Notes: generated by a model not told the origin, from the sequence alone. DNA of 64,000 nucleotides from Jejuia sp047345485 (GCF_047345485.1 NZ_JBLFEN010000004.1:186001-250000), one strand, 5' to 3'; counted from the stretch's first letter, positions 52,917 through 62,307 are shown. Numbers and translations are program-made.

Positions 52917-54272
52917 CTACTTCCGTTTCTTATTCCGCTTATTATAATTTTTATCCCCGCGGGTTTTAGGCTTTTTATATTTTGCAGCAATTTTAAATTT
53001 ATAGCTCCCGCCTAAATTTTCTTTAGAATTTTTTTCAGACTTTTCATGAAACGCTGGTCCTGGCGCATCTTCGTCTTTTCGTTTTGTGGGGTTGTTGCGT
53101 TCTCTTATTTGTGGACGTTCTTCTTCAATAAGTTCTGTAGAAATTTCAATAGTTTCTGGCAATTCCAAAACAGGAACTTCCATAGTCATTAAAGTTTCAA
53201 TATTTTCAACAGCGTCTTGTTCTTTGTCGGTTGAAAACAACAAGGCTTCACCTTCGCGTTCTGCACGCCCTGTTCTACCAATACGGTGCATGTAATTTTC
53301 TGGGTATTGCGGTGTATCAAAATTGATAACATGCGAGATATTATCAATATCTAAACCACGCGCCATAACATCAGTAGCAATTAAAATTCTATGTTTTCCT
53401 TCACGAAATTGTTCTATGCTGCGTAGGCGATAATTTTGTGTTTTGTTAGAGTGTATCACGCATACTTCTTCTGTAAAATAATCGTCTAGTTTTTCAAAAA
53501 GGCGATCTGCCATACGTTTAAAAGCAACAAAAATAAGCACTTTGTTAAAGCGGGCTTCGTCTTGCAATAGATGTACCAATAGATTGAGTTTGGTGTAAAA
53601 GTTAGGTGCATTATAACGATATTGCGCAATATTATCTAAAGGTGTACCAGAAACGGCTATAGAAACACGTTGTGGACTTTTAAAGAAATCGGTAATTAAG
53701 GCATCTACATCTTCTGTCATAGTAGCCGAAAACATAATGTTTTGTCTACGAGGAGGCAGTATATCAAAAATATTAATTAGTTGGTGTCTAAACCCTAAAT
53801 CGAGCATCACATCAACTTCATCAATCACCAATTTTTGAATGGATTTTAGTTGTAACGTTCTGCTCACTGCTAAATCATATAAACGCCCTGGCGTTGCCAC
53901 AATAATATCTAAACCTTGTGCAACAGCTTGTTTTTGGGTGTTGATATTGGTGCCACCATAAACCCCTAAAACACGGTTATTAATGTATTTAGAAAGCTTT
54001 TCAATTTCCTCAACCACTTGTACAACCAATTCGCGCGTTGGTACCAAAACCAAAACACGCGGGTTGTCTTGCTTCGAGAATTTTAAATTCCGAAGAATAG
54101 GCAACATATATGCAAAGGTTTTACCAGTACCTGTTTGTGCAATACCTACAACATCTCTACCAGAAGCCACAATATTAAATGCTTCGGCTTGAATAGGCGT
54201 AGGGGTTGTAAACCCTAAATCGTCTAAGGCGTTATAAAGTGGTGTGTTTAAATTGAGGTCTTGAAAAATCAC
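52917..54272 (-). CDS. DEAD-box RNA helicase
   Basis: A 451-residue ATP-dependent RNA helicase: Q motif FTTPTPIQAEAF, motif I AQTGTGKTF, motif Ia PTREL, motif II written DEVD instead of DEAD, motif III SAT, motifs IV-VI with VIHSNKTQNYR, ATDVMARGLDID and HRIGRTGRAER. The tail (about 370-451) is basic and disordered, as in RhlE-like helicases involved in ribosome assembly or RNA decay in the cold. Its start at ATG 54272 lies 19 bases after a TAACTTTG -7 box. Confidence 0.94.
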   Translation of the reverse strand: MIFQDLNLNTPLYNALDDLGFTTPTPIQAEAFNIVASGRDVVGIAQTGTGKTFAYMLPILRNLKFSKQDNPRVLVLVPTRELVVQVVEEIEKLSKYINNRVLGVYGGTNINTQKQAVAQGLDIIVATPGRLYDLAVSRTLQLKSIQKLVIDEVDVMLDLGFRHQLINIFDILPPRRQNIMFSATMTEDVDALITDFFKSPQRVSIAVSGTPLDNIAQYRYNAPNFYTKLNLLVHLLQDEARFNKVLIFVAFKRMADRLFEKLDDYFTEEVCVIHSNKTQNYRLRSIEQFREGKHRILIATDVMARGLDIDNISHVINFDTPQYPENYMHRIGRTGRAEREGEALLFSTDKEQDAVENIETLMTMEVPVLELPETIEISTELIEEERPQIRERNNPTKRKDEDAPGPAFHEKSEKNSKENLGGSYKFKIAAKYKKPKTRGDKNYNKRNKKRK

Positions 54273-54291
54273 AATCGAGCTATTTAGCCAA

Positions 54292-54299
54292 CAAAGTTA
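54292..54299 (-). promoter_or_regulatory. -7 element of the helicase gene
   Basis: On the minus strand TAACTTTG matches TAnnTTTG, ending 19 bases before the helicase ATG. Confidence 0.5.
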
Positions 54300-54314
54300 A
54301 GCTTATTATTTAGT

Positions 54315-55205
54315 TTAAATTAAATGCGCTTGGGCTATTTCAATAGTATAACTTGCTTTAAAGATTTCACCTTTGGGTAATTCTAAAATACCGTCTTTTG
54401 TTTTCAGGTTTTTGTCGGTGTTTTCATGGTCCGCAATACCCAGCCAAGGCTCAATACATACATAATTGCCATTTGGTTTTGCCCAAATGCCCAAATACTC
54501 GAAATCTTCATAACTAACAGACAGTATATTCCCTTTTTGTTTACTCTTTAAAGTAACGTTTCTAGATTTTAAATCTTTAAAAATTAAGGCGTCTTCATTA
54601 AATAACTCATGTGTTAAAGGCAAAATATTACTATCATCAAAAACGGATTTAGTTTCAGAAGATATCAACCCATTTTCCATATTTATTAAATGTCTTTTAG
54701 AAGTTTCAGCATGTTCAAACTCTAAATAATAATCCTCATAATTCTCATTTTCAAAAACAGGACATTTAAAAGCGGGATGCCCACCAACTGAGAAATACAT
54801 GGTTTTTGTGTCACAATTTTTTATGGTATGCTTTATGGCAATACGATTATCTTCTAATGTATATGTGATGTAGAATTCAAACTTAAAAGGATATATTTTT
54901 AACAAAGCATCATTTGATGTTAACTTAAAGCTTAAGCTGTTTTCGGTTTTATTATGCAATACAATATCCTTGTTATGCCTTACAAAACCATGTTTTGGTA
55001 ATTTATAGGTTTCATCTTCAAAACTATAAGTATCCGCTTTTAAAGCGCCAATAATTGGGAATAGGTTTGGGGCATAACTTTCCCAAATTTTAGGGTTAGC
55101 ATCCCACATAAAATTGGTGTTGTGTTTTATAGACACTATTTTACATAACTCAGCACCAGCATCTTGTACTGCTATTTTTAATTTATCATTTTGTATTGAA
55201 AACAT
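54315..55205 (-). CDS. Aldose 1-epimerase family protein
   Basis: A 296-residue galactose-mutarotase-like protein. I start it at the ATG at 55205 (MFSIQNDKLKIAVQDAGAEL), since the seven residues before it are not conserved in type. Landmarks are LFPIIGAL, KHGFVRHNKD with the catalytic His, YFSVGGHPAFKCPV with the second His and VCIEPWLGIADHE with the catalytic Glu. It interconverts alpha and beta anomers of sugars or sugar phosphates. It is divergent from pabB, the -7 box of pabB lying in the gap. Confidence 0.9.
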   Translation of the reverse strand: MFSIQNDKLKIAVQDAGAELCKIVSIKHNTNFMWDANPKIWESYAPNLFPIIGALKADTYSFEDETYKLPKHGFVRHNKDIVLHNKTENSLSFKLTSNDALLKIYPFKFEFYITYTLEDNRIAIKHTIKNCDTKTMYFSVGGHPAFKCPVFENENYEDYYLEFEHAETSKRHLINMENGLISSETKSVFDDSNILPLTHELFNEDALIFKDLKSRNVTLKSKQKGNILSVSYEDFEYLGIWAKPNGNYVCIEPWLGIADHENTDKNLKTKDGILELPKGEIFKASYTIEIAQAHLI

Positions 55206-55253
55206 ACGATATGGTATTTTATACAAAAGTCTTAATTTTTTAAGTATTCTAAG

Positions 55254-55261
55254 TAACTTTG
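55254..55261 (+). promoter_or_regulatory. -7 element of pabB
   Basis: TAACTTTG, a perfect TAnnTTTG, ends 24 bases before the TTG start at 55286. The earlier TTG that opens the frame (55259) is part of this box and therefore unlikely to be translated. Confidence 0.6.
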
Positions 55262-55285
55262 CTTAAAATTCATCATAATTTTTAC

Positions 55286-56578
55286 TTGAGGACAACACAA
55301 ACGCATACTCTAAAAGATCCTGCAAAATTTAAAAATCAATTACTGATTTGGGCGCAGCAATATGATGATATAGTTTGGTTAGATTCCAACAATTACGAGC
55401 AGAAGTTTACAAGTTATGATGCTGTTTTGGCTGTTGATGCGTTTACAAGTATAAAAACAGATTACCATCAAGGTTTTGAGAAGCTTAAAGAATATCAAAC
55501 CATCACGAAAGACTGGGTTTTTGGATATCTTACTTATGATTTAAAAAATGATATTGAAGCCTTAAATTCTAGAAACAAAGATGGTTTAGGTTTTCCAGAT
55601 TTATTTTTTTTTCAACCTAAAAAACTCTTTCTCATAAAAGATAATCTGGTAGAAATTCAATATTTAAATTGTGTTGACGATGAATTGGAGGTAGATTTAA
55701 AAACCATTAGTCATTGCGAGGAGGTACGACGTGGCAATCTTTGTAGTGATGTAAAGATAAAACTCCGCATCCATAAAGACGACTACTTCTCTAAAGTCAA
55801 TAAAATTCTAGAACACATCCATCGTGGTGATATTTATGAAGTTAATTTTTGTCAAGAGTTTTATGCCGAAAATACCTGCATTCATCCTTTGGAAACCTAT
55901 CAAAATCTAAATGCAATTTCAAACCCACCATTTGCATCTTTTGTTAAACTTTATGATAAGTATATCTTGTGCGCTTCACCTGAACGTTACATTAAAAAGG
56001 AGGAAGAAACCATTATTTCGCAACCCATAAAAGGGACTGCAAAACGATCTAATAATCAAGAAGAAGATAAAAGGCTAAAAATAGCTCTAGAGCAAGACGA
56101 AAAAGAGCGTAGCGAAAACATCATGATTGTAGATCTGGTACGTAATGATCTCTCTAAAACTGCTCTAAAAGGTAGTGTAAACGTAGAGGAATTGTGCAAA
56201 ATTTATACCTTCGATCAAGTGCACCAAATGATTTCTACAGTCACTTCAAAAGTAAGCGCAGAAACACATCCTGTAGACATTATTAAAACAACTTTCCCCA
56301 TGGGAAGTATGACGGGTGCGCCAAAAATTTCTGCAATGCATATTATAGAAGATTTAGAAGAAACTAAACGCGGTGTCTATTCTGGCGGTATTGGTTATTT
56401 TACGCCCACTGGAGATTTCGATTTCAACGTTGTTATCCGCAGTATTCTTTATAATGAAACCAAACAATATATCTCATATTCCGTTGGTGGTGCCATTACA
56501 TCAAAAAGCGACCCGTTAAAAGAATACGAGGAATGTTTGGTAAAAGCCAAAGCCATGCGAGAGGTTTTAGAGAATTAA
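55286..56578 (+). CDS. pabB: Aminodeoxychorismate synthase component I (anthranilate synthase I family)
   Basis: A 430-residue chorismate-utilising enzyme: HIHRGDIYEVNFCQEFYAE, FVKLYDKYILCASPERYIKK, SQPIKGTAKRS, IMIVDLVRNDLSKTA, FDQVHQMISTV, FPMGSMTGAPKISAMHIIEDLEE and GVYSGGIGYFTPTGDFDFNVVIRS are all typical. PIKGT and the standard chorismate-binding pocket favour PabB over TrpE, and no glutamine-amidotransferase gene is next to it. I choose the TTG at 55286 as start (MRTTQTHTL when read as Met) because the family begins this way. Confidence 0.88.
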   Translation: MRTTQTHTLKDPAKFKNQLLIWAQQYDDIVWLDSNNYEQKFTSYDAVLAVDAFTSIKTDYHQGFEKLKEYQTITKDWVFGYLTYDLKNDIEALNSRNKDGLGFPDLFFFQPKKLFLIKDNLVEIQYLNCVDDELEVDLKTISHCEEVRRGNLCSDVKIKLRIHKDDYFSKVNKILEHIHRGDIYEVNFCQEFYAENTCIHPLETYQNLNAISNPPFASFVKLYDKYILCASPERYIKKEEETIISQPIKGTAKRSNNQEEDKRLKIALEQDEKERSENIMIVDLVRNDLSKTALKGSVNVEELCKIYTFDQVHQMISTVTSKVSAETHPVDIIKTTFPMGSMTGAPKISAMHIIEDLEETKRGVYSGGIGYFTPTGDFDFNVVIRSILYNETKQYISYSVGGAITSKSDPLKEYEECLVKAKAMREVLEN

Positions 56579-56585
56579 TTTTTCA

Positions 56586-56662
56586 GGGCGCAACCCAATG
56601 GGTCGGGCTTTCACTAGTCGCTCTCTGCGAGGAGCTCCAACAGGCCGTTCAATCCCTTGCGC
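56586..56662. repeat. GCGTTAGGGAT-type repeat, copy 3
   Basis: Just after the pabB stop, GGGCGCAACCCAATGGGT and CGGGCTTTCACTAGT lead to CCGTTCAATCCCTTGCGCAC. On the minus strand this is the same family as copies 2 and 4, with a different core. A short open frame across it is a by-product. Confidence 0.75.
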
Positions 56663-56762
56663 ACTTATCAGCCAACGTCGTTTTCAATACAACACTACAT
56701 CTAGCCAAAAAACTTTGTGACTTTGCCATTTTGCGAGATTAAAATAAACCGTAAATTTACAT

Positions 56763-58076
56763 GTGCTAAAAAAACTCAAAACACATATAGAAAACAACTT
56801 CTTTTTTATAAAAGAACGCAAACTGCTAATTGCCATTTCAGGAGGCATCGATAGTGTAGTACTAACACATTTATGCCATAAACTAGAGCTTAATATTGCA
56901 CTAGCACATTGTAATTTTAATTTGAGAGGAGACGAAAGTGATGCTGACGAAGATTTTGTTGTAGACCTAGCCGAAGATTTAAATATTGAAGTATTTACGC
57001 AACGTTTTGATACCGAGGCTTATGCTAAAGATAAGAAGTTGTCTATCCAAATGGCGGCAAGGGAACTTCGCTATAATTGGTTCGGGGAATTATCAGAGCA
57101 ATTAGACTTCGACTATATTTTAACCGCGCACCATGCCGATGATAATTTAGAAACGTTCCTAATCAATTTAACAAGAGGAACAGGGTTAGAAGGTTTAACG
57201 GGTATTCCAGAAGTCAATGACAAATTTGTACGTCCGTTATTACCATTTTCAAGTGAAGACATTGGGGCGTTTGCCAAAGAACAAAACATCAAATGGCGAG
57301 ATGATAGTAGTAACAAATCCGTAAAATATCTCCGTAATAAATTGCGACACGAAGTTGTACCCATTCTAAAGGAAATCAATCCAAGTTTATTACAAAGTTT
57401 TCAAACGACTTTAGAGAATTTAAACGATACAGCAGACATAGTAGAAGAAAGTACCAACGCAGTACTAAAGCGTGCTATTGAAACCATGAATGAGCATTAT
57501 ATTACTTTTAAAATTTCAGAATTTAAAAAAGTAAATAATCCAAAAGCTTACATGTTCGAGGTATTTAAAAGTTTCGGATTTACAGAATGGAATGATATGG
57601 TAGATTTATTGGATGCCGAAACGGGGAAACAAGTGTTATCAAACACACATCGCCTTATTAAAAACCGAGATCAACTATTACTAAGTCCATTTAAAACTAA
57701 AGACGTTCCAAATGAAATTAGTATTTCAGAAAACGAAATAAAAAAAGAAACCCCATTCGGAATCTTGTTTTTTGACGAAGCCGATGCCATTACAAAATCT
57801 AAAAAAAATATCATTTATATAGATAAGGATAAATTAAAATATCCTTTACAACTCAGAAAAAAACAAGAAGGCGATATTTTTTATCCATTAGGGATGAAAG
57901 GTAAAAAGAAACTAAGTAAATATTTTAAAGACGAAAAATTATCGTTGTTAGATAAAGAAAATGTATGGTTGTTATGTTCTGATAATGACGTTATTTGGGT
58001 GATAAACAGAAGAGCAGATGAGCGTTTTAAAGTGACTAAAACCACCAAAACTATTCTTAAAATTGAATTAAAGTAA
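56763..58076 (+). CDS. tilS: tRNA(Ile)-lysidine synthase
   Basis: Modifies C34 of tRNA-Ile with lysine so that it reads AUA. The 437-residue protein has the PP-loop ISGGIDSVVLTHL at residues about 26-38, LAHCNFNLRGDESDADEDFV, LTAHHADDNLETFLINLTRGTG, WRDDSSNKSVKYLRNKLRHEVVP and a C-terminal domain with LRKKQEGDIFYPLGMKGKKKLSKYFKDEKL. The start is GTG at 56763; the overlapping ATG is out of frame. Confidence 0.94.
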   Translation: MLKKLKTHIENNFFFIKERKLLIAISGGIDSVVLTHLCHKLELNIALAHCNFNLRGDESDADEDFVVDLAEDLNIEVFTQRFDTEAYAKDKKLSIQMAARELRYNWFGELSEQLDFDYILTAHHADDNLETFLINLTRGTGLEGLTGIPEVNDKFVRPLLPFSSEDIGAFAKEQNIKWRDDSSNKSVKYLRNKLRHEVVPILKEINPSLLQSFQTTLENLNDTADIVEESTNAVLKRAIETMNEHYITFKISEFKKVNNPKAYMFEVFKSFGFTEWNDMVDLLDAETGKQVLSNTHRLIKNRDQLLLSPFKTKDVPNEISISENEIKKETPFGILFFDEADAITKSKKNIIYIDKDKLKYPLQLRKKQEGDIFYPLGMKGKKKLSKYFKDEKLSLLDKENVWLLCSDNDVIWVINRRADERFKVTKTTKTILKIELK

Positions 58077-58201
58077 TAGTGTTTTACTACTGCTAAGTAA
58101 AAGTATTTATATTTAAATGAGATGTAATTTTACTAAATAGCATCTAAACAATTTCTTATAAAAGGTTTAGTTTTTAGATAGAAAAAAAATTAAGTTATAA
58201 A

Positions 58202-59416
58202 TTAAGCTTTGCGCTCTAAAAGTGCCATGTAAAAACCGTCAAATCCTTTTTCGTGCGCCAGTATTTTTTTGTCTTTTAGTAATTCGAAATTTTCACCAGC
58301 TTCCGATTTTAAAAAGGCATTTACTTGATTTTGGTTTTCAGAGGGTAATACAGAACATGTAGCATACACTAGTTTACCACCTGCTTTTACCATTTTAGAG
58401 TATTGTTGCAAAACGTCTTGTTGTACACCTCTAATACGGTCTAAAAACTCAGGTTCTAATTTCCATTTGGCATCTGGGTTTCTTCTAAGTACGCCTAATC
58501 CAGAACATGGTGCATCTATTAAAACACGATCGGCTTTATTGTATAATTTTTTGATGGGTTTTGTAGAGTCAATTACTTTTAAATCTACATTGTGCACACC
58601 GTTTCTTCTTGCTCTTATTTTAAGTTTTTTAAGCTTACTTTCATAGATATCCATAGCTACAATTTGCCCTTTATTTTGCATTAAAGATGCAATGTGTAAC
58701 GTTTTGCCACCAGCGCCTGCACAGGTGTCTACCACTTTCATACCTGGAGCAACATCTAAAAAATCGGCTACAAGTTGAGAGGATGCATCTTGCACTTCAA
58801 AATAGCCTTTTTTAAAAGCATCTGTTACAAAAACATTTGCGCGTTCTGTAAGTTTTAATGCAGAATCGTAACCTTTTATAAATTCGGTTTCTATATCTGA
58901 ATCAGAAAGAATATTTTGTAATTTTTCTTTTGTAATTTTTAAGGTGTTTGTTCTTAAAATAACATCTGCTTTTTCGTTTTGCATTGCTATTTCTTTAGTC
59001 CATTTGGCTTCACCTAATTCGGCTACACCAATCTCGTCCATCCAATCTGGAATAGATTCTCTTAGTTTTCTAACTTTTGAGAGTTCATCAAACTTCCCTT
59101 TTATTTTTCGAGTTGGTGTGTTTTCAAAGTATTTCCAATCTGGTAGCTTTATGCCTTTTAGAGTTGTCCAAACGGCAAACATGCGCCACAGGTTGTCTCT
59201 ATCAAACGGTTCTTTTACTTCTGCTATTTCTGCATATAAGCGTTTCCAACGTACAATATCATAAGTGGTTTCTGCAACAAAACCTCTATCTCTTGAGCCC
59301 CAACGTTTATCACGTTTTAGGAGTTGCTGTATAACTTTATCAGCATATTCTCCTTCATTGAAGATTTTAGTTAAGCCGTCTATTACTGCAAAGCAAAGGT
59401 TTCTGTGTAAACGCAT
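58202..59416 (-). CDS. RsmB-family 16S rRNA cytosine-C5 methyltransferase
   Basis: A 404-residue RNA m5C methyltransferase of the RsmB/NOP2 group: N-terminal NusB-like region, SAM-binding VVDTCAGAGGKTLHIAS, DAPCSGLGVLRRNPDAKW with the first Cys and YATCSVLPSEN with the catalytic Cys. It modifies rRNA. A -7 box TACCTTTG on the minus strand (59494-59501) lies 78 bases upstream. Confidence 0.92.
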   Translation of the reverse strand: MRLHRNLCFAVIDGLTKIFNEGEYADKVIQQLLKRDKRWGSRDRGFVAETTYDIVRWKRLYAEIAEVKEPFDRDNLWRMFAVWTTLKGIKLPDWKYFENTPTRKIKGKFDELSKVRKLRESIPDWMDEIGVAELGEAKWTKEIAMQNEKADVILRTNTLKITKEKLQNILSDSDIETEFIKGYDSALKLTERANVFVTDAFKKGYFEVQDASSQLVADFLDVAPGMKVVDTCAGAGGKTLHIASLMQNKGQIVAMDIYESKLKKLKIRARRNGVHNVDLKVIDSTKPIKKLYNKADRVLIDAPCSGLGVLRRNPDAKWKLEPEFLDRIRGVQQDVLQQYSKMVKAGGKLVYATCSVLPSENQNQVNAFLKSEAGENFELLKDKKILAHEKGFDGFYMALLERKA

Positions 59417-59774
59417 TTTATTAGTACTCAGTGTTCAGTGGCAGTTTGTTGTGCGTTGGCAAACTAAAATTGAACTGGTTAAAAATTTGACCGCAAAGGT
59501 ACATTATAATTGTTTAAATGTTGATTTGTTTATGTGTTTATAAGTGGGTGCCGTTTTAGGTTGATTTATGAGTTTGTTTTCTTCTCTTTTAAGAGGTTAG
59601 TGGGAGAAAGATTTTAATTGTTGTTTTGTTTATATAGTTAAGAGAAGCCCTAGGTTTTTGTGTTTTGAATTGATTTGATAGTAGGTGTTTTAGCACTGGT
59701 TGTCTTATTTTTTAGGAGGGTTTTTGCAGGTAGCTTATACGTTTGGTTATTGCACCTTACTTTGGCAGATGGGT
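59417..59774. other. Non-coding region before the dispersed repeats
   Basis: About 360 bases with no credible gene. The left end holds the likely promoter of the RsmB-type gene; the rest is T-rich without clear structure and leads into the repeat at 59775. Confidence 0.5.
59494..59501 (-). promoter_or_regulatory. -7 element of the RsmB-type gene
   Basis: TACCTTTG on the minus strand, matching TAnnTTTG, with a leader of about 70 bases to the ATG at 59416. Confidence 0.45.
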
Positions 59775-59857
59775 GCGTTAAGGATTGAACGGCATGTTTG
59801 AAATCCCCGACGTAGGAGGGATTGAGTAGTGAAAGCCTGACCCGACAGGGAAACGCC
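59775..59857. repeat. GCGTTAAGGATTG repeat, copy 4
   Basis: Runs GCGTTAAGGATTGAACGGC ... GAAAGCCTGACCCGACAGGG ... AACGCC on the plus strand. It is near-identical (about 95% by eye) to the reverse complement of 41447-41530, including the core around AAATCCCCGACG and GGAGGGATTGAGT. Confidence 0.8.
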
Positions 59858-59916
59858 AAAACATAAATTTTAATTAAACTGTTTGTGTTTTATTTATAAT
59901 TAAAATTTAATTATAA

Positions 59917-60102
59917 GAATCCGTTGTGCATTTTGAGTTGAAATAAACAGTGTAATGTGAGTTCGAGTGATGTTTTTGATAAAAAAATCGTATCGAGAAC
60001 CAATTCCTATTAAAATTCTTATTCTCGAGACAAATTTCACTCATTACAATCGTGAAATTCACTCGAATTGACAGAATTTTTTCAAAATGTACAACGGGTT
60101 AT
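59917..60102. repeat. MITE-like element, copy 2
   Basis: Same element as 15760-15945 with the same orientation: left end CCGTTGTGCATTTTGA, right end TCAAAATGTACAACGG, and the internal stems conserved. I count roughly a dozen differences over about 175 aligned bases. It sits in the 860-base gap before the YCF48-like gene. Confidence 0.85.
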
Positions 60103-60278
60103 AACATTATATTTTATGCTTTGTGATTGTAGTAGTTATAGTGTTATAGAAAACGAAATAAAGGAGGAATAAGAGGAGTAATATTTAATGAAACGAGAAA
60201 TTTGATAGGATGCAATTAATTAAATGAAAAGTTTTGGGTTTATTCTGGGAGCTTTTTTATTTTTAGGGAAAATATTTT

Positions 60279-61337
60279 ATGAGGTACTTCTTAATAGTCA
60301 TGACTATAACTATCTTCTTATCATGCAAAAATCAGAATAAAAGCTTTGGTCGGAATCTTTCAAAGATTTGGATTAGAGACATTATGGTAGATTCTTTAAG
60401 GAGTATCAGAGCGATTGATTTAATTGATGAAAATATATACTATGCTTGCAATGATGGGAGATATGGCATAGTATTAGAAAATGGATCTAAAGTTATTGAT
60501 AATGTGAAATTTGATACATTATTTCCGTCATTTAGATCAATAACTCATACAAAAAATAAACTTTTTATAATGAGTATTGAAAGTCCTGCATTACTATATA
60601 GTTATGAAAAAAGCAAGAAGCACAATGCATACATTGCTTCACAAAATATTGTCTACCAAGAAAACCACCCCAAAGCTTTTTACGATTCAATGGAATTTTG
60701 GAATGATAATGAAGGTATTGCCATTGGAGACTCCACCGATGGTTGTTTAAGTGTGATTATCACCCGAGATGGCGGAGAAACCTGGAATAAATTATCCTGT
60801 AATGATTTACCAAAAGGTATTGAAAACGAAGGTGCTTTTGCAGCAAGTGATACCAATATTGCTATTGTAGGCGATAATACTTGGGTAGCTACTACTGCTG
60901 GTCGTGTGTATTATTCATCAGATAAAGGTAATACTTGGAGTGTTTTTGATACACCAATAGTTAAAGCAAAAGATACTGAAGGCATTTACTCTATCGATTT
61001 TTACGATGAATTAAACGGATTTGCGATTGGAGGTGATTATACCAAACCAGATGATAATGCGGCAAACAAAATAAGAACAAAAGATGGCGGTAAAACTTGG
61101 GAACTTGTAGCTAAAAATGAAAATCCTGGTTACAGAAGTTGTGTGCAATATATTCCTAATAGAGCAGGAAAAGAGCTAGTTGCTATTGGTTTTAAAGGTA
61201 TAGATTATAGTAATGATTCAGGAAGCACTTGGAAACATTTGAGTGATGAAGGCTTTTATACCATTCGGTTTTTAAATGATTCTGTAGCCTATGCTGCTGG
61301 TAAGGGTAGAATTTCTAAACTTACTTTTAGAGAATAA
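60279..61337 (+). CDS. YCF48/BNR-repeat lipoprotein
   Basis: A 352-residue protein with a lipobox (TIFLSCKN, about residues 11-18) and a beta-propeller of BNR/YCF48-like repeats marked by Asp-box motifs: ITRDGGETWNKL, YYSSDKGNTWSVF, IRTKDGGKTWELV and YSNDSGSTWKHL. Such propellers resemble sialidases and photosystem assembly factors, but the catalytic residues of sialidases are not evident. It is probably a periplasmic binding or scaffold protein. Confidence 0.85.
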   Translation: MRYFLIVMTITIFLSCKNQNKSFGRNLSKIWIRDIMVDSLRSIRAIDLIDENIYYACNDGRYGIVLENGSKVIDNVKFDTLFPSFRSITHTKNKLFIMSIESPALLYSYEKSKKHNAYIASQNIVYQENHPKAFYDSMEFWNDNEGIAIGDSTDGCLSVIITRDGGETWNKLSCNDLPKGIENEGAFAASDTNIAIVGDNTWVATTAGRVYYSSDKGNTWSVFDTPIVKAKDTEGIYSIDFYDELNGFAIGGDYTKPDDNAANKIRTKDGGKTWELVAKNENPGYRSCVQYIPNRAGKELVAIGFKGIDYSNDSGSTWKHLSDEGFYTIRFLNDSVAYAAGKGRISKLTFRE

Positions 61338-61368
61338 AAAAGAGCGCATTATGGTCGCTCTCTTTTTC
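61335..61368. terminator. Bidirectional terminator between convergent genes
   Basis: AGAGCG (61341-61346) pairs with CGCTCT (61356-61361), flanked by A and T runs. It overlaps the last codons of the minus-strand gene ending at 61349, so both convergent transcripts end within a few bases of one another. Confidence 0.75.
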
Positions 61369-61792
61369 GTCTTTTAAATTCATTGAGTATTTTTCGCCTA
61401 AAGTCATCTTCAGCAATTTTAAGCCTAATTATTTTTTTAGCTGGAATAACGTTTTTTAGTTTATCTGATAGTCCTAAGCGTAACTCATGCATACGGTTTT
61501 CAGCTTTATTAAGTCTTTTTATAAGAGTACTTGCATCAGTATCAGTCATAGTATCCAGATTATCTCTAATTTCTTTTCTAATATCTTTAATTTCTTTAAA
61601 CCTAATAGTGTTAGTTTCTTTTTCAAACGTATTATAAATTGGCCAAAACACTTGAGATTCTTCTGTTGTTAAATCTAATTGTTCGGTAATGAAAGCTACT
61701 TTTAGTGCTTTAATACGTTCTCTTTTGTCGCCTCTTTGAGCTAGTGCACTCATGGAAATCATCACAACTATAATACATAGTAATTTTTTCAT
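61349..61792 (-). CDS. CpxP/Spy-like exported helical protein of a sigma factor locus
   Basis: A 147-residue protein with signal peptide (MKKLLCIIVVMISMSALAQ) and an all-helical, highly charged mature part with FITEQLDLTTEESQVFWPIYNTFEKE, the LTxxQ-like theme of CpxP/Spy/ZraP-type periplasmic chaperones, and RMHELRLGLSDKLKNVIP. Homologues I recall in this phylum are named as sensors of ECF-type sigma factors. It is in a three-gene run with a membrane protein and a sigma factor. Confidence 0.78.
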   Translation of the reverse strand: MKKLLCIIVVMISMSALAQRGDKRERIKALKVAFITEQLDLTTEESQVFWPIYNTFEKETNTIRFKEIKDIRKEIRDNLDTMTDTDASTLIKRLNKAENRMHELRLGLSDKLKNVIPAKKIIRLKIAEDDFRRKILNEFKRRKRERP

Positions 61793-61797
61793 AGCTT

Positions 61798-62307
61798 TTA
61801 TTGTTCTAGTATTAGTGCCTCTATATCAGCATTATTTAATAAGTATTCTTCAATATTTTCATCTTCAAAACTATACTCTATAATATTGTTTTCGTTTAAT
61901 TCTTCTTCTGTTAATAAAGATGCTATCTCATAAGAGCTAATATCATCTTCTAATATATAATTTTCAACCGTTGCCAACTCTATATCTTCAATAGACATAT
62001 TAGTATTAAAAATAGAAATATTAAAAAATATCAAAGCGGCAGCTGCAATACCCGATATATAAACGATTGTTTTTCTATTAAACAAAGAAATAACTTTAGT
62101 TTCTTTTGTTTCAGAAAGTGTATTTAAAATACTAGTATCAACAGTATTAAAATAACCTTCTGGAGTTTTAAAACCTGTAGATTTTGTGCTTATGATGTTT
62201 TGTTCAGTATTTATTTTCTTTAGAAGCTTATCATCGAAAGCATCAAAATAATCATTAGGAGTGTTAAATCCGGATGATTTTATATGTTTTAAATGTTCTT
62301 TTTTCAT
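61798..62307 (-). CDS. Anti-sigma-like membrane protein
   Basis: A 169-residue protein with one transmembrane helix at about residues 80-98 (TIVYISGIAAAALIFFNISIF). Its cytoplasmic part has two copies of a GFxTPxxYF motif (SGFNTPNDYFDAFDDKLLKKI and TGFKTPEGYFNTVDTSILNTL) and its outer part is highly acidic. The position next to an ECF sigma factor suggests that it binds and inactivates the sigma factor. No zinc-binding anti-sigma motif is visible. Confidence 0.75.
   Translation of the reverse strand: MKKEHLKHIKSSGFNTPNDYFDAFDDKLLKKINTEQNIISTKSTGFKTPEGYFNTVDTSILNTLSETKETKVISLFNRKTIVYISGIAAAALIFFNISIFNTNMSIEDIELATVENYILEDDISSYEIASLLTEEELNENNIIEYSFEDENIEEYLLNNADIEALILEQ

Noticed and set aside
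56533..56742. Plus-strand open frame after pabB
   Set aside because: It begins inside pabB in another frame and continues through repeat copy 3; not a gene.
59650..59859. Short minus-strand open frame (69 codons)
   Set aside because: It lies across the dispersed repeat and its codons simply read the repeat; no gene-like composition.
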